From Chthonomonas sp035294165 (lineage in GTDB: Bacteria > Armatimonadota > Chthonomonadetes > Chthonomonadales > Chthonomonadaceae): 9,525 nucleotides of DNA. The stretch is taken from the NCBI RefSeq assembly GCF_035294165.1, contig NZ_DATGLN010000115.1:1-9525 (forward strand). Reading direction: 5' to 3'. The translations under genes and the position numbers were made by a program. The notes beneath the pieces were generated by a model. That model did no database searches. It was not told the DNA's origin and was given only the letters and a program-made list of their open reading frames with translations. This document shows positions 7,165-9,525 of the stretch, piece by piece (the stretch's first letter is position 1; each line of letters begins with the position of its first letter).

Positions 7165-8153
7165 TCTTTCATGGGGGCCTTATCCGCTTCATGAGAAAGG
7201 ACTTGGCATTCCATGAACATTCTCTTAGCATCAGCCTGCTTATATGTTCGCAAAAAGGCAATCGCAAGCAAACGTGCCACACGAGCGCGTGCCAGGAGGT
7301 GCTTTTGACTGTAGCCCCCATCCGCTTCGGGGAGAGCAGTGATATTCCGCGCTTTCGACAGAGTCTGTACTGCCTCTCGATATCTCTGCAACCTCAGATA
7401 AACGTCACCTAGTTCAGTCAGCGTAAGAGGGTCTTGTGGTTGCAATGCAGCGGCCCGTTGAAGAGCGTGCAGTGCTTTCAGTTCATTCGGTGCGCCCGGC
7501 TCGTTGTTCAGTGCCCATCCAAGTAGATACCATGCCCGCCCGTTGTTAGGGTCAAGTTGCACACAACGACGAGCCTGTTGCTCTGTAAGACGCACGTCTT
7601 GCGCTTGCTGGAAGATATTGGCTCCATGCAACCATATCGTGGCGTTAGAAGGAGCATAACGCTCGGCCAAGAGAACTTCACGGATACAATCCCCAAGGTC
7701 ACCACTTTTACCGTAGGCAGCAGCCAGCAGATTGTGGGCCACACCCGAATGTGGTGATTGAGCAGCAGCCTGTTTGGCGGCTTGTAGGGCGCAGGAAGCA
7801 TCATTTATTGCCAAACAGGCCTCTGCTAAAACCTGCTGTGCCTCAGGAAACCTGGGATGCTGGCTCACGAGGCGCTGCAATAAGGGAACCGCCTGTGCCG
7901 CATGGCCGGTTCGGGCGTAAAAACGCCCCAGCTGAAAGTAGGTGTAAGGAAAGGAGGGATACTCCACTAAAAGCCGCTGCCAAATGGCAACGGCGTGCAC
8001 GTAGTCTCCCGCCTCTGCAAGATGAACGGCATCCATATAGCGCCGCATAAGCGGCACCGGTTCAGTAAAGTGTATCCGAAGCCAGACCGCAGCACCAATA
8101 AGAATGGCCGCAGCCGTGAGAATAACTTTGACCCGAGCAGAAAAGCCCGTCAT
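7161..8153 (-). CDS. Membrane-anchored TPR-repeat protein
   Basis: This 330-residue protein starts with a single hydrophobic helix (about 8-26) after a short basic N-terminus. It has no clear cleavage site, so it is probably a membrane anchor with the rest outside the cytoplasm. From about residue 37 to 275 there are some six to seven tetratricopeptide repeats of about 34 residues, for example AGDYVHAVAIWQRLL (48-62), TGHAAQAVPLLQRLV (82-96), SGDLGDCIREVLLAE (150-164) and LQRYREAVQTLSKA (255-268). Each carries the typical G/A-x-Y-xx-A pattern and a P near its end. A further helical pair closes the protein. TPR proteins are scaffolds for protein contacts, and the partner is not evident. The gene lies 35 bases after a small single-pass membrane protein gene and downstream of a pilin-like gene on the same strand. 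A partner role in a pilus or secretion assembly is possible but unproven. Its ribosome site is poor (AGG directly touching the ATG). Confidence 0.85.
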   Translation of the reverse strand: MTGFSARVKVILTAAAILIGAAVWLRIHFTEPVPLMRRYMDAVHLAEAGDYVHAVAIWQRLLVEYPSFPYTYFQLGRFYARTGHAAQAVPLLQRLVSQHPRFPEAQQVLAEACLAINDASCALQAAKQAAAQSPHSGVAHNLLAAAYGKSGDLGDCIREVLLAERYAPSNATIWLHGANIFQQAQDVRLTEQQARRCVQLDPNNGRAWYLLGWALNNEPGAPNELKALHALQRAAALQPQDPLTLTELGDVYLRLQRYREAVQTLSKARNITALPEADGGYSQKHLLARARVARLLAIAFLRTYKQADAKRMFMECQVLSHEADKAPMKD

Positions 8154-8188
8154 CCTATGGATATAAAAACTCGCATTCCCTATCTAGT

Positions 8189-8377
8189 CTATGGAGCAGT
8201 AGAACGGTTGCTCTGCGAGTGCGCCGCACTGGCTGCCGGTGGTGGAACCTTATAATCCATCGGTTGTGGTTTTGAGCCTCCTCCTCCCCCAAACACCTTG
8301 ATTCCAATAAGGATGAGGATAATAAGCACCACAACAAAGACGATCCCAGCAACAACTGGGTTCACATTCTGTCGCAT
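8189..8377 (-). CDS. Small single-pass membrane protein with Gly/Pro-rich tail
   Basis: This 62-residue protein has a short polar N-terminus (MRQNVNP), one strongly hydrophobic helix at about 8-29, a run of five glycines (30-34), and a Pro/Ala/Ser-rich hydrophilic tail. The start at 8377 is supported by GGGGAG seven bases upstream (8384-8389 on the + strand) and by the hydrophobic helix beginning just after it. The same frame is open further upstream to 8569, but that part overlaps the pilin gene and has no plausible role. The protein lies between the pilin-like and TPR genes in one direction. It is not a recognised family. The helix and tail resemble small accessory membrane proteins, and no function can be assigned. 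Confidence 0.72.
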   Translation of the reverse strand: MRQNVNPVVAGIVFVVVLIILILIGIKVFGGGGGSKPQPMDYKVPPPAASAAHSQSNRSTAP

Positions 8378-8402
8378 TTTCTTCTCCCCTTGAGTGTTAT
8401 TA

Positions 8403-8432
8403 CACAGGGGGAGAGGCACCTCTCCTCCTGTG
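8403..8432 (-). other. Strong hairpin between the pilin and small membrane protein genes
   Basis: A 13-bp stem joins 8403-8415 with 8420-8432, with one G-T pair on the + strand and a 4-base GCAC loop. It lies 15 bases after the pilin stop codon and about 14 bases before the ribosome site of the next gene. Neither strand has a T tract after it, so it is not a classical terminator. On the - strand transcript it could protect the 3' end of a processed pilin mRNA or partly terminate, keeping the downstream genes low. Confidence 0.6.
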
Positions 8433-8447
8433 CTTCCAAGAGTGCCC

Positions 8448-9248
8448 TTAGTTCGTTGGCTGACTACATCCCTTATCACTATAATTCTGGTCATACACCT
8501 TCGCGCTACGAAACGCTCCGTAGTATAACCCATTCGCAAAACCCTGTCCCGCATCTGGTGCAGGTACACTTAGTACCCCAAACTTTGCATGGCCGTCGGC
8601 ATAAGCGAAGTTTTGCCCATTGAAATGACGTGGGTTTCGCGAGTTCCCTTTGAAGTCACCATACCCAGCCCATATAGAAAGGGGATCAGACCAGTCCCAA
8701 TAAAAGGCATAACCCCCATTGCCATTTGGTTGACACGTATGCCAGTTCCACGCATAGCGGTCATCGCTGATAATCGCGAGATCGGCGGGACTTTGAAGTC
8801 GCGCTAGCGTGTAAGGTCCTCCCTGATCTCCGTTTTCATCAAAGATGAAATCACTCAAGCCATACGTAACACGATAGTTGGGAGGGGTATATCCCCACGT
8901 GCTGAACAGCGTGTCGCTATTGCTGGGGCAACTAAAGAGCTGCTGATTTTTAATATAGGGCATAAGCAGATCGCTCCACCACACGGTAGGGCAGGGAGCA
9001 TTCGGATTAGGGGGACATCCGGTATCTCCAGGGTTTTGATGCCACGGCAATTGGAAAAAGGTCTCATCGTAATCTTGCACATACATCATAGTCGCCAGCC
9101 CGATCTGTTTGAGATTCGATAGACACGAGATCGAGCGTGCCTTCTCCCGAGCCTGTGCAAACACAGGGAACAGAATTGCTGCAAGAATCGCTATTATTGC
9201 GATTACCACAAGCAATTCAATCAGTGTAAACGCCCTTTTACCTTGCAT
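8448..9248 (-). CDS. Type IV-pilin-like protein with DUF1559 domain (prepilin N-terminal methylation signal)
   Basis: The start at 9248 is set by GGAGG seven bases upstream and by the class III signal directly after it. The leader is MQGKRA, cleaved before F7 in FTLIELLVVIAIIAI, with E11 at the +5 position. Position -1 is Ala, not the usual Gly. After the hydrophobic helix (about 7-29) comes FPVFAQAREKAR and then CLSNLKQIGLA, the shared start of DUF1559 proteins. The C-terminal part has the family's FAYADGH motif (214-220). The 266-residue length fits. The globular part is rich in Trp, Tyr, Asn, Gly and Pro and has six Cys, suggesting an exported, possibly disulfide-bonded domain. DUF1559 proteins are abundant in Planctomycetes and Armatimonadota. 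They are thought to be pseudopilins, but their roles are mostly unknown. A LacI-type regulator gene ends 74 bases upstream on the same strand. Confidence 0.93.
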   Translation of the reverse strand: MQGKRAFTLIELLVVIAIIAILAAILFPVFAQAREKARSISCLSNLKQIGLATMMYVQDYDETFFQLPWHQNPGDTGCPPNPNAPCPTVWWSDLLMPYIKNQQLFSCPSNSDTLFSTWGYTPPNYRVTYGLSDFIFDENGDQGGPYTLARLQSPADLAIISDDRYAWNWHTCQPNGNGGYAFYWDWSDPLSIWAGYGDFKGNSRNPRHFNGQNFAYADGHAKFGVLSVPAPDAGQGFANGLYYGAFRSAKVYDQNYSDKGCSQPTN

Positions 9249-9280
9249 TACTATTCCTCCGATTGAGTTGTTTTGGTTAC

Positions 9281-9307
9281 TTTGTGCCTTGCCGTACAAA
9301 GCACAAA
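9281..9307. promoter_or_regulatory. Inverted repeat in front of the pilin-like gene
   Basis: TTTGTGC at 9281-9287 and GCACAAA at 9301-9307 form a perfect 7-bp inverted repeat with a 13-base spacer, in the 74 bases between the LacI-type gene and the pilin-like gene. Neither strand has a T tract after it, so it is not an intrinsic terminator. It could be an operator for a dimeric regulator or a hairpin in the pilin mRNA leader. No convincing -35/-10 pair was found here, so the pilin gene may share a transcript with the upstream gene. Confidence 0.35.
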
Positions 9308-9322
9308 ATGTTCATTCGCCCC

Positions 9323-9525
9323 TCATTGAGGAGGAGGCGCCGTAGACTCCCTGGCGATGAGGGTACAAGGCAGGAAGATTCTGTCGGGGTCGGAAAGTTT
9401 CATCACCCCTCGCTCATGCATCTCCTGCAGCTTTTTGATGGCCTCACGCCCCATGACCTCTAGCGGCTGCTTCACTGTTGTTAGCTTAGGTACCGCGTGC
9501 GCCACCGCCGTCGGATCGTCGAAAC
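9323..9525 (-). CDS. LacI-family transcriptional regulator, C-terminal end (5' end outside window)
   Basis: The frame is open to the window edge and ends with TGA at 9325-9323. Only the last 66 or so residues are visible, starting FDDPTAVAHAVPKLTTVKQP. This matches the end of the periplasmic-binding-protein-like effector domain of LacI/GalR regulators: the 'GFDD...a....p.LTTV.QP...MG..A...L' pattern, then RIFLPCTLIARESTAPPP, where LP..L..R.S is the closing strand. The DNA-binding N-terminus lies outside, so a GntR-type N-terminus with the same sensor domain cannot be excluded. Its ligand is unknown; such regulators often sense sugars. It is followed on the same strand by the pilin-like gene. 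Confidence 0.85.
   Translation of the reverse strand, partial: FDDPTAVAHAVPKLTTVKQPLEVMGREAIKKLQEMHERGVMKLSDPDRIFLPCTLIARESTAPPPQ

Noticed and set aside
6729..7412. A 227-codon open frame on the + strand across the cheB end and the TPR gene
   Set aside because: It is Arg/Ser/Cys-rich, lies out of frame over a clear cheB, then antisense to the TPR gene, and shows no domain pattern.
8378..8569. In-frame N-terminal extension of the small membrane protein, up to 8569 on the - strand
   Set aside because: It overlaps the end of the pilin-like gene, has atypical Arg/Met-rich composition, and a good ribosome site and ATG lie at 8377.
9249..9299. 17-residue N-terminal extension of the pilin-like protein
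   Set aside because: It would put a long leader before the prepilin signal and would include the GGAGG ribosome site; the ATG at 9248 fits both signals.

Overview
The window reads as a chromosomal segment of a bacterium, most likely from the Armatimonadota and perhaps close to Chthonomonas. This rests on recognition, not on a search. The strongest hint is the type IV-pilin-like DUF1559 protein near the right end. Its N-terminal helix, running into FPVFAQAREKAR, is typical of the many copies carried by that phylum. A LacI-family regulator beside it and moderate GC content agree with this. No phage, transposon, CRISPR array, rRNA or tRNA was seen.

Left part (1-1730, + strand): the 3' end of the flavoprotein subunit and the whole iron-sulfur subunit of a succinate dehydrogenase/fumarate reductase, closed by a hairpin-plus-T-tract terminator. 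The iron-sulfur subunit resembles the actinobacterial Sdh1 type more than the E. coli type. Any membrane anchor gene must lie upstream, outside the window.

Middle left (1728-4723, - strand): four tightly packed genes, in transcription order purN (glycinamide ribonucleotide formyltransferase), a periplasmic Skp/OmpH-like protein, a cytoplasmic histidine-kinase-like protein with a poorly conserved ATP-binding domain, and a YbgC-like acyl-CoA thioesterase. Gaps of 27 and 6 bases and a 4-base overlap argue for one transcript, although the functions look unrelated.

Middle right (4831-7164, + strand): an extended -10 promoter precedes a protein with an N-terminal zinc ribbon, a long Pro/Ala/Ser/Thr-rich linker and about five membrane segments. 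It is followed by a complete CheB methylesterase that has no other chemotaxis gene beside it here.

Right part (7161-9525, - strand): the end of a LacI-type regulator, the DUF1559 pilin-like protein, a 62-residue single-pass membrane protein and a membrane-anchored TPR protein follow one another. A strong hairpin without a T tract sits between the pilin gene and the small gene, and an inverted repeat lies in front of the pilin gene. The TPR gene runs convergently into cheB with a 4-base overlap.
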